Below are positions 1 to 11,272 of a DNA stretch of 64,000 bases, piece after piece (within the stretch, counting starts at the first letter, position 1; every line of letters begins with the position of its first letter). Origin of the DNA: Trichomonas tenax (lineage: Eukaryota > Parabasalia > Trichomonadida > Trichomonadidae). A program made the position numbers and the translations under genes. The stretch lies in the NCBI GenBank assembly GCA_023091735.1, contig JALKBU010000005.1, forward strand, positions 1 through 64,000, written 5' to 3'. Under the pieces are notes generated by a model that saw only the letters and a program-made list of their open reading frames with translations, ran no database searches and was not told where the DNA came from.

Positions 1-1944
1 TATCATAAAATATTAATTTTGACGTCTTTTTAATGAAATATTACCTTGATATAATATTTTTATCACCACGATCTCAACTATAATTCAAGGCTAGCAATTG
101 TATATCTAACAAAAGCAAAATTTTGATGTGCTTTTACTTTCCAATTGAAAAATCTCATAAATAATAAAACCAAATCTAAAATTCTAAAATTTTACATTAT
201 TACAGCTGCAAATCCAAATCACATCAAATTCAATAACTTTCATGTGTATAATCGCCCTCAAATCAATTAACGAATTAATTGCATTTTTAATTTTAAGCGT
301 ATAAGAGGTATTTGAATCAATAATACACATAAAAATATCGTATGCTGCATAGTAGTGCATACATTTATGCTGGAAATCGTATATTTTTGGACGATTTGAA
401 ATGCAATCAATGATTTGATAGATATATAGACTGTACCACTTATACCACTGGATAGACAACTATCAATATGTACATGAAAGTACTTTCAAATCGAAAAAAT
501 ATTGATCAGATAAAAAGTTATGAAGGTCGCGGGACTACACAGCAGAAGGAAAATTTTTCCCTGCAATAATTTTAAATATTTAAAATATTCTTGAATAAGA
601 TGCACCAATAGCTTCCAAAAGGCAGACGCATATGTGTTATCGATACTTATGCCTCTTTTATGAATATAATCAACAATTTCAAAATGAATTTTGTAAAAAA
701 CATCGTTAAACATAATGTTGTCGGGTAAAAATCATTATGATAATATATTAGAAGTAAAATTATCGAAAACATTATTTGGCGTGAGAAAAGTGACATAATT
801 ATTATTTATGTCCAACTTCACCACAAACTAACTGAAAACAAGCTCAGTCACTACAAAACATATTGAAAGCACGCTCAGTCACTACAAACTAACTGAAAAC
901 AACCCTTTTGGAAGATGCTATTTTTGGACAATCATATAAAAAAATTTATTTTACCTATATTGTCATCTTAAAATCTTCTTATTTTCTAATTTGCTTTCAA
1001 TTTTTATGGATTATTCATTGATTTATCATAATTCCTAAATTGCAATTGCAAAGTATATTATTTCTTAGTATGAAATATTGCAATAAATAAAAGGTGCGTT
1101 TATATTGTATTTAGAAATCGAATTCAATGTATATAATTATAAACTTAAATATCAAATATCAATGTATTGTTGCATTATGTTTATGATGCAATCTTATCAA
1201 GTCTTTTAATTCCGTTCTAAATTCAAGAATATTCTTCTTGTGCCAAATATATACGGAATTATTAAGTATTCATGCGGCAAAATTAATAAGTGTCATCCAT
1301 AGAGAAAATCCTTTAAACAGTTTCCTCCAATAATGGTACTTTACATTCAAATATTGCAATTTTGACAATTTTGAGAGGTGCTTTTCCAGTGTAAATATTT
1401 CATTCGATTTACATCTATAATTGCTATCAAACAGTACATAAATATATCGACCAATGACATCAGAAATTGTTCAACAATATAATTTGCTAAAAACACATAT
1501 TTTGAAAGTAATATTAAAATTATCTAAGTGCCGTAGAGGGTATACTATGTGTTTGACAATTGAAACAGACGCAGCACAGAAAATAATTCCGATATCCGCT
1601 ACGAATAGTTCGCCTTCTTGTCTAGAAGCATTAGTTCTAGAAAAAATCGCGACTCTCAACAAGGTTATTTTTTTCCCTTTGCCAATCAGAAAAATTTATT
1701 AAAATTATATATTCAGGAATGTCTATTATGATTCAATAGATCTTAGAAAGAATAATGATTGAAGAAATGTTCGCTTCCTAAAAGATAATAAATTTCGAGA
1801 ATTATTTATTTGTTTTTGCATCCCATAAATGAGTGAAATTAATATCCGATCATGAGTGAAATTTGTTATTAAAATAATATAAAAATAAAAGAAAAATATC
1901 AAATATTATTAAAATTTATTCTTTAAACAAAAGCGATAATATAA
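1..1944. other. AT-rich intergenic DNA with no supported gene
   Basis: No convincing gene is seen. The open frames are short, of biased composition and lack recognisable motifs or a clear initiator. A small imperfect direct repeat lies at about 822-902: ACAAACTAACTGAAAACAA occurs at both ends and GCTCAGTCACTACAAA occurs twice between them. The stretch may hold very decayed sequence, but nothing can be named. Confidence 0.5.
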
Positions 1945-3309
1945 TTACATTTCTGGGAGTTCCTCCTTCACTGAAACATTCGGGTTCGGTTCATGTTTTA
2001 GTGCTTCGACGTAAGCATCGTCTTCCTGTTGCTGTGCTTCCATCTGTTCTTTCTCCTCTTGCTTATCATCGAGAGACTTGATTCTCATGAACAAGCGCTT
2101 GCAGAGGGATGTTGTATCAGGCTGCACGCGAATTGGGCGTGAAAGAGAAGCGTGTGGAGGCAATTCAGTCATCTGAACAGAAGGAGCAGCGGCCAAATGT
2201 CGAATGTTCTCCATCACGTGAACATAAATGTTGTGGAGGAAATCTTCCGAGTTCATGTTCTTCTTCTTTTTGTCTGGATGAAGGTGAAGTTTGTAAGAAG
2301 GCTGGAAATACTCCAAATAGTCATTTTCTGGAAGTTCATCTGGAATTTCTTGGCCGACAATCAAAGACGTCTCGTAAGCCCAGCACCTAGCGACGCTCTG
2401 CTTGACGTAGCCACCTCCACCAGCGACGAGAAGTGGAATTCCGAAAGATTTAACGAATTCAACGCATTCTCCATGTCCACGTGTGGAAAGGTTGAAGAAG
2501 CCGAGTAAATCGCCAACTAATGAATCTGCGCCGCATTGTAAGAAAATTGCACCTGGTTGATAAAAATGAATCAAATTTCGAATGATTGGCTTGAAAAGAC
2601 TGTGATACGCTTCGTCTGTCATTCCATCCCTCAAAGGAACGTTGACAGCGTAGTACTTTCCTTCGTTAATTCCGACATCAGAGACATGACCAGTCTCTGG
2701 GAAGAAAGAATTGCCGTATTTGTGGAAAGAAACAGTCAAAACGCGATCAGTGTTGTAAAAAGCCTCTTCTACGCCATCTCCATGATGAATGTCGATATCA
2801 ATATACATAACTCTTGGATGATATTTGAGTAATTCCATGATTCCGAGGACACAATCGGCAACGTAACAGAATCCGCTCGCTTGATCCTTTCTAGCGTGAT
2901 GCAATCCACCCGCCCAATTAATTGCGACGTCACAGAGGTTGTAATTTAGCCTTTGTGCGGCGCTGATACTTCCGCCAGCGGAAATCCGGCAGAACTCGAA
3001 CAAGTTGTCGAAAACGGGACAGTCGTAGCCGATATTATACTGTTTTGCGTCCGGAGAGTCCGGAATAACGTTTTGAGGTGTTGCTGTCTGAAGGAAGTTG
3101 ACGTACCCTGGAGTGTGGAACCTCATCATCTCCTCTGGAGCTGCCCTTCGCGGGTGAAAGACATCCAAACGTTGATGAAGGCCATAACCTAAAACTAGAC
3201 TGTGAGTCATCCTGACTCTGATCGGCTTCATCGGGTGGTTGTGGAGGTAGTAATAGTTTCCAATGTCTTCGTCGTAGAAATAGGCGATTCTGTGTTTAGG
3301 TAAACTCAT
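1945..3309 (-). CDS. Class I (RPD3-type) histone deacetylase
   Basis: This is a zinc-dependent deacetylase that removes acetyl groups from histone lysines, acting in nuclear co-repressor complexes. From the chosen ATG the protein has 454 residues and opens with IAYFYDEDIGNYYY, typical of RPD3/HDAC1. The RPMR-like region, the paired histidines of the charge relay, the metal motif DIDIHHGDGVEEAFY and the GGGGYV loop are all present. The C-terminus is a charged tail, as in RPD3 proteins. An in-frame ATG 15 codons upstream exists, but the RPD3 core begins right after the second ATG, so the downstream start is preferred. Four copies of the TTTGNCATGTAAA-type motif lie within about 370 bp upstream. 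Family assignment is firm; which histones it acts on cannot be read from sequence. Confidence 0.95.
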   Translation of the reverse strand: MSLPKHRIAYFYDEDIGNYYYLHNHPMKPIRVRMTHSLVLGYGLHQRLDVFHPRRAAPEEMMRFHTPGYVNFLQTATPQNVIPDSPDAKQYNIGYDCPVFDNLFEFCRISAGGSISAAQRLNYNLCDVAINWAGGLHHARKDQASGFCYVADCVLGIMELLKYHPRVMYIDIDIHHGDGVEEAFYNTDRVLTVSFHKYGNSFFPETGHVSDVGINEGKYYAVNVPLRDGMTDEAYHSLFKPIIRNLIHFYQPGAIFLQCGADSLVGDLLGFFNLSTRGHGECVEFVKSFGIPLLVAGGGGYVKQSVARCWAYETSLIVGQEIPDELPENDYLEYFQPSYKLHLHPDKKKKNMNSEDFLHNIYVHVMENIRHLAAAPSVQMTELPPHASLSRPIRVQPDTTSLCKRLFMRIKSLDDKQEEKEQMEAQQQEDDAYVEALKHEPNPNVSVKEELPEM

Positions 3310-3421
3310 TTTGAAATTTGCAATTCTTTTTTCCTTCAAAATTTTTGTCGCCAAAATTTATTATTTAATCATAAATCCATATTGATAAACCAATTTTAAT
3401 GTATTTTTATCAAAATATAAT

Positions 3422-3675
3422 TTTGACACGTAAATTGTTCCCAATAATTTTATATATGATATAAAAATTATTGTTACCATTATTATAAAAATGTATAATT
3501 ATTTGTCATGTAAAATGGTTTTTAAACGACAAAAGTGAAGTGAACCCAAAATTTGTTAATCATATCTGTCATGTAAATAGTGTTTTGACATTAATATTTT
3601 ATAAAGAGTATTTTCGTTATTTTCATCAATCAGTTATTATATTTTTAATTTTAAAACAATTTTGTCAAGTAAATT
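3422..3675. promoter_or_regulatory. Cluster of four TTTGNCATGTAAA-like motifs
   Basis: Copies read TTTGACACGTAAAT (3422), TTTGTCATGTAAAAT (3502), TCTGTCATGTAAATA (3566) and TTTGTCAAGTAAATT (3661). They lie upstream of the histone deacetylase gene. The same element, in either orientation, precedes many other genes in the window. A regulatory role is inferred from position and recurrence only. Confidence 0.5.
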
Positions 3676-5341
3676 AATTTTGACGAACCTTATCGTACAG
3701 TAAAATTAATTTTTGCATAAAAATAAGACATTTAGATTAGCATTATAATATACATACCAAATACGAAATATCAACAAAATCGCTACATTGAATTTTGAGA
3801 AAAATGAGGATGAGCATTTATACACAGATTTGCCATACTTTTACCAATTTTCGTTCCCCTGCGTAATTTGATAAGTTTATATTTTTGATGGAAGCTTGCG
3901 CGAGGTGCCATGGAATAACCACCTCCTTTTGCTTCTTGAGCCCTTAAGGACTTCAACTACACCATATATACTTCCATTCTATCCTAAAGCAGCGCCTCTA
4001 AACTTAACTTCGAAAATATATTTTTTCGATAATTTGGTGAACTCATACGACAATGCAAAATCTTGTCGTTAAGAACCTACACATGTAGGGGTAAGAATTC
4101 ATCTGAGCCTATGTTGTTAAAAAAAGTTCGTTTTTTAGTAAACTTCTCAATAATGCATCTCAGATCTCGACAACATCGCGCATTTATACCGAAATTCGAT
4201 CATAAGCATAGGGTTTGGCCCATCCAAACACTAACGAGCCTTCAATCTTCGCTCAATTCCGTTAAAAACGCCAAAAACTAGCTCATTAAATCTCCATTAT
4301 CTTTTTCAATTTTTAATCTTTCGAACCTTTTCTACTGCTGATGTTCATGGTATACCTAAGGGTTTCAACCATGAAAGAATCAAAAAAATCTGTTTATTTT
4401 TCAAGAAAATATCTCGATATTTTTTCATTTCTACATATTGTTCTCAATAAACATTTGAAAACCTTCTTTTATGATGCTTACTTCATTGTTCATCTGTTTA
4501 ATTGCTATAAAACTCACTTTTACTAAAAAAGTTATTTTTTTGTTCGATTTAACCAATTAAGCTCATTTTTGTTTGCCAATTATCTCAAAAGTTCCATGCA
4601 AATGATTTCCTGTACATTTAAACGAAGATGAAGCAATTTTTCGTGCTAAATATTGTGATTGAAATAAAAATTTATTGTTGGTGTAAAAGCTTGGAGTATA
4701 TAGCAGTACGTTTATATGTAATTATATTGCAACGGTTTTTCTATACAAATTCGCATTTTTTAACAGATAAAAAAAATTCAAAAAGGAAATTGCATAAAGA
4801 AAGTTTTTATTTTGCTGAAAGATCAAAGAAGAGTACCATTTCCGGCTTAAAAATCAAATATCCCTCGCAATAAAAAATAAGATGCATGAAAAATTAAGCG
4901 AAAAAACAGCATAGAGGATATAAAAAACCAAAAAATTGCTCAAAAAAGAGCAAAACTTGGAGTGGAGATGATTTGGTGAAAAGAGTATTGGCACCTGAAA
5001 ATGCCCCAAGGAAGGTATTTGTCGATCTGAAGCACGAATGCTTCATATCCTGTAAAAAGGCGCATAATTGTTGACAAATATCCCAAATTTTGGAATTTGG
5101 GAAAAAGGAGCGAGTTTAAGGGTGGCATAATGTCAAGGATGTATTATAGTCTAAAATGTCTAAAATTGCATGTAAAGCTATAAAGGAGATGAACATTTAT
5201 CTCCCAATTAGTCGGGTATTCATTAGAATAAGTATCAAAAAGATTTTTTTTTTTTTTTTGAAAATAATTTCGATTGAATATGAGTAAGTGGTAAAGTCAG
5301 TAGTATTTTGATTGCATGATTTCCAACTAGCTTATGGTTGG

Positions 5342-5817
5342 GCTGAAATGAAGATCTTCTGAAAATTCCTAACAGGACCTGGAAACGAGATCGTATCACG
5401 AAAACTAGCGCAGGAAAATCTATGAAAATCCTACAAATACTTGCATTCCGACTAGATAACCATATACTTGAATATAAAGACTTTTCTCGTATATGGTGAA
5501 AATGTGAAATTTCGAAACATGGTGAAATACTCCTTTCAAAGCATAGAAAGATTTTCCTTCATCATTAAGGCCAATAGCCACGTATACAGAGCGTTTTAAA
5601 ATTGTGAAATAAATTTGGTCATTTTATCCTAAAAAAGAAGCTTCTTAGATTAATTACCATACTTCTTGCAATGTACATGTTTGCAAGAATGCTATGGCAA
5701 AGGGCTGCATACTCTACCTTTGTTGGTGGGTGAAAATGGACCTTTCTTTGTTCACGCGAAAAAATGCGACGATAGAAAGAGTAGGTTAAAAAGCGCAGGC
5801 CTCCATTTTTTCAAATA
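5342..5817 (+). pseudogene. Decayed coding remnant of unknown family
   Basis: One forward frame stays coding-like for about 158 codons despite roughly seven in-frame stops. Its translation has stretches such as LPLLVGENGPFFVHAKKCD that look like former protein rather than random AT-rich translation. A second coding-like fragment in the same region (about 4930-5130, with RKVFVDLKHECFISCKKAHN) may belong to the same ancestral gene or to a neighbour. I do not recognise the family; a transposon-derived or a trichomonad-specific gene are both possible. Confidence 0.3.
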
Positions 5818-5876
5818 AAATCGATTTTGAGGGAAATAATATATAAAATTGTGTAAAGATGCAGATTTATGAGGTT

Positions 5877-7055
5877 TTAACGCTTCTTGTTGGCACCACC
5901 GGAGCCAGCGCCGTGAAGGAAGAACATGATATCGCCATCCTTAACGATGTAGTTCTTGCCTTCTGTGCGGAGTTTACCGGCAGCCTTAACAGCGGCTTCT
6001 GTGCCGTGCTCCTTAAGATCATCGTAGGAGTAAACGTTTGCACGGATGAACTTCTCGCAGAAGTCTGTATGGATGACACCACCGGCGATTGGAGCTGTAG
6101 CACCATCTCTGACTGTCCAGCCACGAACCTCATCTGGGCCGCATGTGAAGAAGTTGATGAGTCCGAGGTCGTGGAAACCGTTGCGGATGATACGTGGGAT
6201 CATTGATGGAGCGCCTGTCTTCTCGATCTCAGCCTTAGCTGCCTCCTCGCCCATTTCTTCGAGTTCCTGCTCGTAGCAAGCGCAGAATGGGATGACTGGC
6301 TCGTTTGTGTGCTCCTTAACCCACTTAGCGACGAGTGGAAGCCATTTGTTGCGCTTTGTTGTGAAGGACTTCTTGTCGAGGTTGAGAAGGTAAATTGTTG
6401 GCTTAGCTGTAAGGAGGTTCAATGACTCGATGTATGCTGTTTCGACTTCGTTCCATGTGCCAGAACGGACTGGAGCTGAGTTGTTCTCGAGGTACTCAAG
6501 GACCTTTCCGGCGAGTTCGAATTCGTCCTTGTACTTGCGTGGCTCGCAGACCATCTTCTTCTTGAGGTCCTCGAATGTGTTGCGCTGCCACTGAAGGTCC
6601 TTCTGGCGGAGCTCTTCACTGATGATCTCAAGATCACGGACTGGATCGACAGTTCCTTCGACGTGTGTAACATCTGGATCATCGAAGACTCTAACAACCT
6701 GGTAGATGCCGTTAACTGCCTTGATGTGGGAAAGGAACTCGTTACCTAAGCCTTCGCCCTTGGAAGCACCGCGAACGAGGCCTGCGATATCTGTAATGCT
6801 CAACGAAGCTGGAACTTCGCTCTTTGGATGGAAGATCTTGCAGAGCTCTGTGAATCTCTCATCTGGAACCTCAACGCGTGCAACGTTTGGGTTAATCGTG
6901 CAGAACGGGTAGTTCTGTGTTGCGGCGAGATCTCTCTTGGAGAGGAGGTTGAAGAGGAGTGACTTTCCGACGTTTGGCATACCGACAATACCCATTGTGA
7001 GTGTCTTCGAGAACTTGACAAGTTGCTTTCTCGCTGTTGGAGGCTTAGCTGCCAT
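5877..7055 (-). CDS. OLA1: Obg-like ATPase 1 (YchF/OLA1 family)
   Basis: This is a cytosolic TRAFAC P-loop ATPase of the YchF/OLA1 branch, which binds ribosomes and influences translation and stress responses. The P-loop GMPNVGKS, the switch II motif DIAGLVRGASKGEG and a C-terminal TGS domain (from about GLINFFTCGPDEVRGW to the end) are all visible. The usual G4 NKxD is absent and the position reads LNLDKKSF, in line with the altered nucleotide specificity of this family. The frame is open for 21 more codons upstream (to 7118). I choose the internal ATG because it gives 392 residues, close to the human protein of 396, and because a TTTACGTGACAAAT promoter-type motif lies inside the extension. 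Confidence 0.95.
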   Translation of the reverse strand: MAAKPPTARKQLVKFSKTLTMGIVGMPNVGKSLLFNLLSKRDLAATQNYPFCTINPNVARVEVPDERFTELCKIFHPKSEVPASLSITDIAGLVRGASKGEGLGNEFLSHIKAVNGIYQVVRVFDDPDVTHVEGTVDPVRDLEIISEELRQKDLQWQRNTFEDLKKKMVCEPRKYKDEFELAGKVLEYLENNSAPVRSGTWNEVETAYIESLNLLTAKPTIYLLNLDKKSFTTKRNKWLPLVAKWVKEHTNEPVIPFCACYEQELEEMGEEAAKAEIEKTGAPSMIPRIIRNGFHDLGLINFFTCGPDEVRGWTVRDGATAPIAGGVIHTDFCEKFIRANVYSYDDLKEHGTEAAVKAAGKLRTEGKNYIVKDGDIMFFLHGAGSGGANKKR

Positions 7056-7097
7056 TTTTTTTCCTTCTCTATCGTCGTTTATTGGTCGGCCGAAGAG

Positions 7098-7111
7098 TTT
7101 ACGTGACAAAT
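7098..7111. promoter_or_regulatory. TTTACGTGACAAAT motif upstream of OLA1
   Basis: This copy of the recurrent intergenic motif sits about 43 bases before the preferred OLA1 start codon and inside the optional N-terminal extension. Its position supports the shorter protein. A further copy, TTTACGTGACAATTT, is at 7391-7405. Confidence 0.45.
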
Positions 7112-7118
7112 CTGACAT

Positions 7119-7945
7119 TTGCGAAATCTTTTTAGAATTTATTTACATTTCTGCGTTTACTTCGTGTTTTGAATACCAAAAATCTGACTTCAAAAAACCA
7201 AACGATTCAGAAAAGTCTGTTTATGTTGTTTACTTGGCAAAAATTTATCAAATTGAGAATTTACATATCATTTTTATTAGTTACTTGTCATAATAGCACT
7301 TTTTATTAAAAACATTTTCCAATTATATATGACATATCACGTGTTTCTGATGATATGGAGAATTTTTTTTGTCATTTTAATTTATCGTAGTTTACGTGAC
7401 AATTTGTTTCCAAAAAAAATTCTAATTAATTAAGGGATCATTGTAACCTGATTAAATAAATATCTTTTACATGATATACAAACATCTTAGATACATCGGA
7501 TACATGTCATCCAAATAGGTTATGTATAAATACAAATCATATCACAAAATTTAACTCATAATTCTTTTTTCTACATCAACATATGTGTAATTTTATTCAT
7601 CACTTAAAATATAATGTTAATCCATCTAGAGGAATATAATTACAGTCTTTAAATGTCGTAAAACATACAGTAAAAATCTCACTATATTTTAATGAAACAA
7701 AAAATACGTCTAATTCAAGAATACACAATTCTATGATAATATGCACAATCATGTGCATCTATTCACATTATCTATCCGAAGTTTTACTCGATATTATTCC
7801 AAGATCTTGTCTGATTAACTTACTCCAAAACACAACCTGTATTTTATCTACGATGAATATCATTCGCACCTATAGCTGCAGGTGTTGCACCTAGTTTTAC
7901 CAAATTTTATTCACTCTATAATAGACTTTCCCTTAATTCCGAAAT
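7119..7945. other. AT-rich intergenic region
   Basis: No gene is visible. The region holds one further TTTACGTGACAATTT motif (7391-7405) and a GACATATCACGTG-like stretch near 7331. It otherwise looks like plain AT-rich spacer leading into a broken gene. Confidence 0.5.
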
Positions 7946-9068
7946 TTGCAATTGATGTACATCAAAGAAATCATCATGATTAATAAATCGCGCGAAACGA
8001 ATCAATCTCAATTCGGATTCTACTTCAAAAGCGATCTGAAATTTTTGATTTATTTCCCAGGACATGCCAATGTAACGAGTCCAAATTTTACTTTCAGAAT
8101 TCCTGGACCCGGCGATAACGTAATTGTCGAATGGGCAAATCACATTGGTTGTAGATTTACTATATACGAAAATTGTTACTACTCAATAGCACAACTTTCT
8201 AATGGAACTCATCACATTGATTCCAGGAACTTCACATGTCCAAGCTGGGCATATACATATAACGAAGGTCCTGTTAACAATGAATTTCGGGATGCAATAT
8301 GTTTTTCTCATGGTCTTGATGGATATGGTCAATTTGGAACGGACTACTTAATGCCTTTGATGCTTGTTCAAGAATATTATGTTAAAAGCTCCACAATTGT
8401 CGTATATGCATGCAAAGGAAATATATTCATGTACGATTTTCTTGAGCTCCTTGGCTTATTGAATCAAGCATACTTTCTCCCTGATAATGAATAGTTCTAG
8501 GCAGATAGGCTTTTGGTAGCTACACAACCTCGTTCTCATGTTGTTCATTTCGGCCCTGCTGGATATATGCTTCATTTAAAGCTAAGAAAAGCTACAAAAA
8601 TAGAAGATGTTATTCCAACTCGATATGATTATATGAACAGATTAGGCACGAGAAGAGTTATACGAAATAGTCCTGAATGTTATGCTGCCATCACTAATGC
8701 TTATCTAGATACGCCATGGGAGTCCACAGTAGATAACAAAGATAGTATCATCATCCAAGCAAGATTTTATGCAACAGTTAAATTTTTGATTACAATATGT
8801 GGTAGTAATTGCTCGAAATGCCTATTAAGATGGTGGTGTGGTGGTGTTCATAAACACAAATGTATGGGACTATAGTGTCTATTTGGATGCACAGACAGCA
8901 GATTTACATACTGTTATGTTTGCTACCGACAAATTTGATCATTTTTCAAGTACAAATCCTGGAACAATTGATACACAAAGACTTGTTAATGCTGTTGGAG
9001 TGGGTCTTTATTATATTAAAAATAATGAATGGCCAGAACCAGCAGCATTCTATGGTTATGTACTATAA
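7946..9068 (+). pseudogene. Frameshifted GT61/DUF563-like glycosyltransferase remnant
   Basis: Three consecutive forward frames together read like one protein: about 7946-8494, 8513-8875 and 8838-9068. Stops and frame changes lie near 8490 and 8840. The order of features suits eukaryotic GT61/DUF563 glycosyltransferases: a YGQFGTDYLMPLMLVQ segment corresponding to the GH-rich early block, then a basic segment with IPTRYDYMNRLGTRR, then ICGSNCSKCL where the family has its HGxxxxN-type block. The pseudogene at 29.8-30.8 kb shows the same order. The family call is a pattern judgement without a search. Alternatives are an unrelated lineage-specific surface protein. It is not expressed as an intact product in this form. 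Confidence 0.45.
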
Positions 9069-9170
9069 ATCTGTTATATTATGATATAAGTGTATTCAAT
9101 TCAACACATATACAGCGTTAAGATAAATATAATACAGCTTTGAGATTTTATATACACAAGACAAAAAATA

Positions 9171-11129
9171 TTAAATATAATCTTCAATATCTATATTCTC
9201 ACCGTAGTATCCCCATTTTTCATTTTCATACTGATCTACACACTGAGATTTTCCTTTGCACCAATAATCGTTAATAATTTCTTCAAGATTGATATTTGGT
9301 AATGATGGTGTTGATGGATCATCAATCAATCTAAGGACAGGAGCACGAATAGAAACAGTTGAGTATGTGGGGAACATCTTTAGGAATCTTGATTTGATTA
9401 TTAAACCTGTTTCTAAAGCACCATTCATTGGGAATTCTGGTAATCCGCCTATCTCCATCCATAACTCGCGCGAGCACATCAAGAAGTCAAGTGTGCTGCA
9501 CATAACTTCTGTATAATGCGTACCGGGCTTCTTAACCACAGGGCTGAGGCCAAGAGGAACATTATGGCAAATTGGAATGCATCCTTGCGCACTATTCAAA
9601 TGATTGATGTCAAATACTTCATGTATGAGTCTCAATGAATCAGAGCCATACACAGGAGCTCTATATACCACTCTCTTGTCAAGCTTCTGCGCGGCCATGT
9701 GGCCGAAGAAATGCTCTGACACGAAATCTTTCATACTCATTATACCAATAAACTCGCCTTTCGCACGCCTAATTCCGATGTTCCATGCAGAATAGACTGT
9801 TTTTGTTGATGACGGAGGATGTGCAATTAATTTAACTCTGCCTTCTATGTATGATATATGCTTTCTAATATTCTCTTTAATTGTTTTGTTCTTGATGGCA
9901 TTCTTGTCATCCGAGACATCAACAAGAATAAACTCCACACCTGTGAATGGGTATTTCTTATATGCAATTGCAAGACTCGACATGAAACGAGAAAATGATT
10001 CAACATCTGTTGGAAGACTGAAATTACATACAATAATGAGCGAAATATAATTTTCGATGACTTTAATCGGTTGTGGATTTGCGAATTTCTTTGCAATAAG
10101 CTTTTCTATGTTAACATTGTCCTTTCCAACAACAGTAGGTGTTGGAAGTGTTGGTGTTATTGAAAAATCTGAATCATCATCATTTAATTCACACCCAGGA
10201 TATTTCTTTGTTACGACTTTGAGAGCTCTCTCCATAGGTATTCTTGTTTTTGTAACTAAGTACATATTTTTCGGTTCAACGTCGAAAAATTGATCAACTA
10301 AATATTTGGCAACAACATCTGGCTCAAGGATATGAAATTCTTGGTCCCTGTTAAAGCTTGTGATATTAGTTAATTCGCAGTCGTACATTGCTTTGTATAA
10401 CGGATTAGAATAGTGGTAAACATTGGAATCGAAAATATTATTTCCAAAGATAACTTTGGCACCATACCATTTCAAGCTATTTATAAAGCTGTCATCATAC
10501 GGTGGCAATAAAAATACTTCAATACGTTTCTGATAAGATGCAATAAATTCACAAACGCTTTTGACGTATGTGTATGAATCTTTTGAGTTTGATGGTGTGT
10601 CACAAAGAATGGCACCTCTAATGTTCAAAATTGGAAATATTTCCTGGAGATGTGTAGAAGGACCAAAAATATCAGCACTAGGGAATCCAATGTACTCAAC
10701 TTTACGCTTATCTAGTTGTTTCATGACTTGCTTTCCAACTGGAGACTCAGATCCGAAGACTAAAACGTAAGTTTCCCTTCCTAAAGATTTTCCAGGCTGA
10801 AATCCATTAAATCTGAGAATGTCGCTCATATATTTGGACCTATCAATGCACTGATCTGTTATATTTGAATGTACTTCTGGATATTGGAAATTTTCGTTTC
10901 TAAATTTGGGAATAAAATATGTAGAAATATCTGAATTATTGACTGAATCGAGTGGGTTTATTTGTTTATATTCTTGAAATGCTGTCGTACCTAATATATA
11001 AATAACAGAATAAAAAATTGTAATTATTATGACGAAAATATAAGAAAGTTGCGTAAAATTTCTGATGCCACACACTCTCTTAAATAAAATCGGAAGCTTT
11101 AGCATTCGCGATCCTTGAGTTCGAGGCAT
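9171..11129 (-). CDS. Type II membrane protein: Rossmann-like plus glycosyltransferase-like domains
   Basis: The predicted protein has 652 residues. A short basic cytoplasmic tail is followed by one hydrophobic segment (LSYIFVIIITIFYSVIYILG), the layout of a Golgi or ER type II glycosyltransferase. Next comes a Rossmann-like region beginning YVLVFGSESPVGKQVMKQL, reminiscent of nucleotide-sugar epimerase/reductase folds. The C-terminal half resembles a GT-A transferase: ISLIIVCNF at its start, then AWNIGIRRAKGEFIGIMSMKD, where retaining/inverting GT2-like enzymes place their acidic metal motif. The start is the first ATG in the frame, since the extension upstream of it lacks one. Substrate is unknown. 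The pairing of the two domains in one chain is unusual. Some family details, especially the Rossmann call, are uncertain. Confidence 0.65.
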   Translation of the reverse strand: MPRTQGSRMLKLPILFKRVCGIRNFTQLSYIFVIIITIFYSVIYILGTTAFQEYKQINPLDSVNNSDISTYFIPKFRNENFQYPEVHSNITDQCIDRSKYMSDILRFNGFQPGKSLGRETYVLVFGSESPVGKQVMKQLDKRKVEYIGFPSADIFGPSTHLQEIFPILNIRGAILCDTPSNSKDSYTYVKSVCEFIASYQKRIEVFLLPPYDDSFINSLKWYGAKVIFGNNIFDSNVYHYSNPLYKAMYDCELTNITSFNRDQEFHILEPDVVAKYLVDQFFDVEPKNMYLVTKTRIPMERALKVVTKKYPGCELNDDDSDFSITPTLPTPTVVGKDNVNIEKLIAKKFANPQPIKVIENYISLIIVCNFSLPTDVESFSRFMSSLAIAYKKYPFTGVEFILVDVSDDKNAIKNKTIKENIRKHISYIEGRVKLIAHPPSSTKTVYSAWNIGIRRAKGEFIGIMSMKDFVSEHFFGHMAAQKLDKRVVYRAPVYGSDSLRLIHEVFDINHLNSAQGCIPICHNVPLGLSPVVKKPGTHYTEVMCSTLDFLMCSRELWMEIGGLPEFPMNGALETGLIIKSRFLKMFPTYSTVSIRAPVLRLIDDPSTPSLPNINLEEIINDYWCKGKSQCVDQYENEKWGYYGENIDIEDYI

Positions 11130-11207
11130 CGAAATTTTTGACACTTTTAGATAAGCGAAAAATGCCAAATAAAATAATTTTGTAAAAAGACAAAGTCAAT
11201 TTATATA

Positions 11208-11221
11208 TTTGACATGTAAAT
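11208..11221. promoter_or_regulatory. TTTGACATGTAAAT motif between divergent genes
   Basis: A copy of the recurrent element lies between the membrane glycosyltransferase-like gene (leftward) and the deubiquitinase gene (rightward). It is 52 bases upstream of the deubiquitinase ATG and could serve both. Confidence 0.45.
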
Positions 11222-11272
11222 GTCGTTTCTTCATCAACAGTGTTACTTTTTATTAAATTTTTAAAAAATTTA

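Larger units (their letters stand above)
3310..5876. other. Long intergenic region with decayed sequence
   Basis: About 2.5 kb between the deacetylase promoter side and the end of the OLA1 gene. Apart from the motif cluster near the left end, no intact gene is visible. The middle and right parts give coding-like translations that are repeatedly broken by stops. The DNA also carries homopolymer runs, such as a run of T near 5246-5259. Confidence 0.5.

Noticed and set aside
184..713. Two minus-strand ORFs of 91 and 75 codons
   Set aside because: Rich in Ile, Tyr and Phe as in random AT-rich translation; no family features. They may be decayed ankyrin-type remnants, but this cannot be supported.
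72..902. Direct repeats at 822-902 as a satellite or mobile element end
   Set aside because: Only two imperfect units, with no flanking duplication or inverted partner.
1454..1702. 82-codon forward ORF
   Set aside because: Composition and lack of motifs or a promoter suggest a chance frame; another frame overlaps it.
2109..2508. Forward ORFs opposite the histone deacetylase
   Set aside because: They are antisense shadows of a strongly conserved gene.
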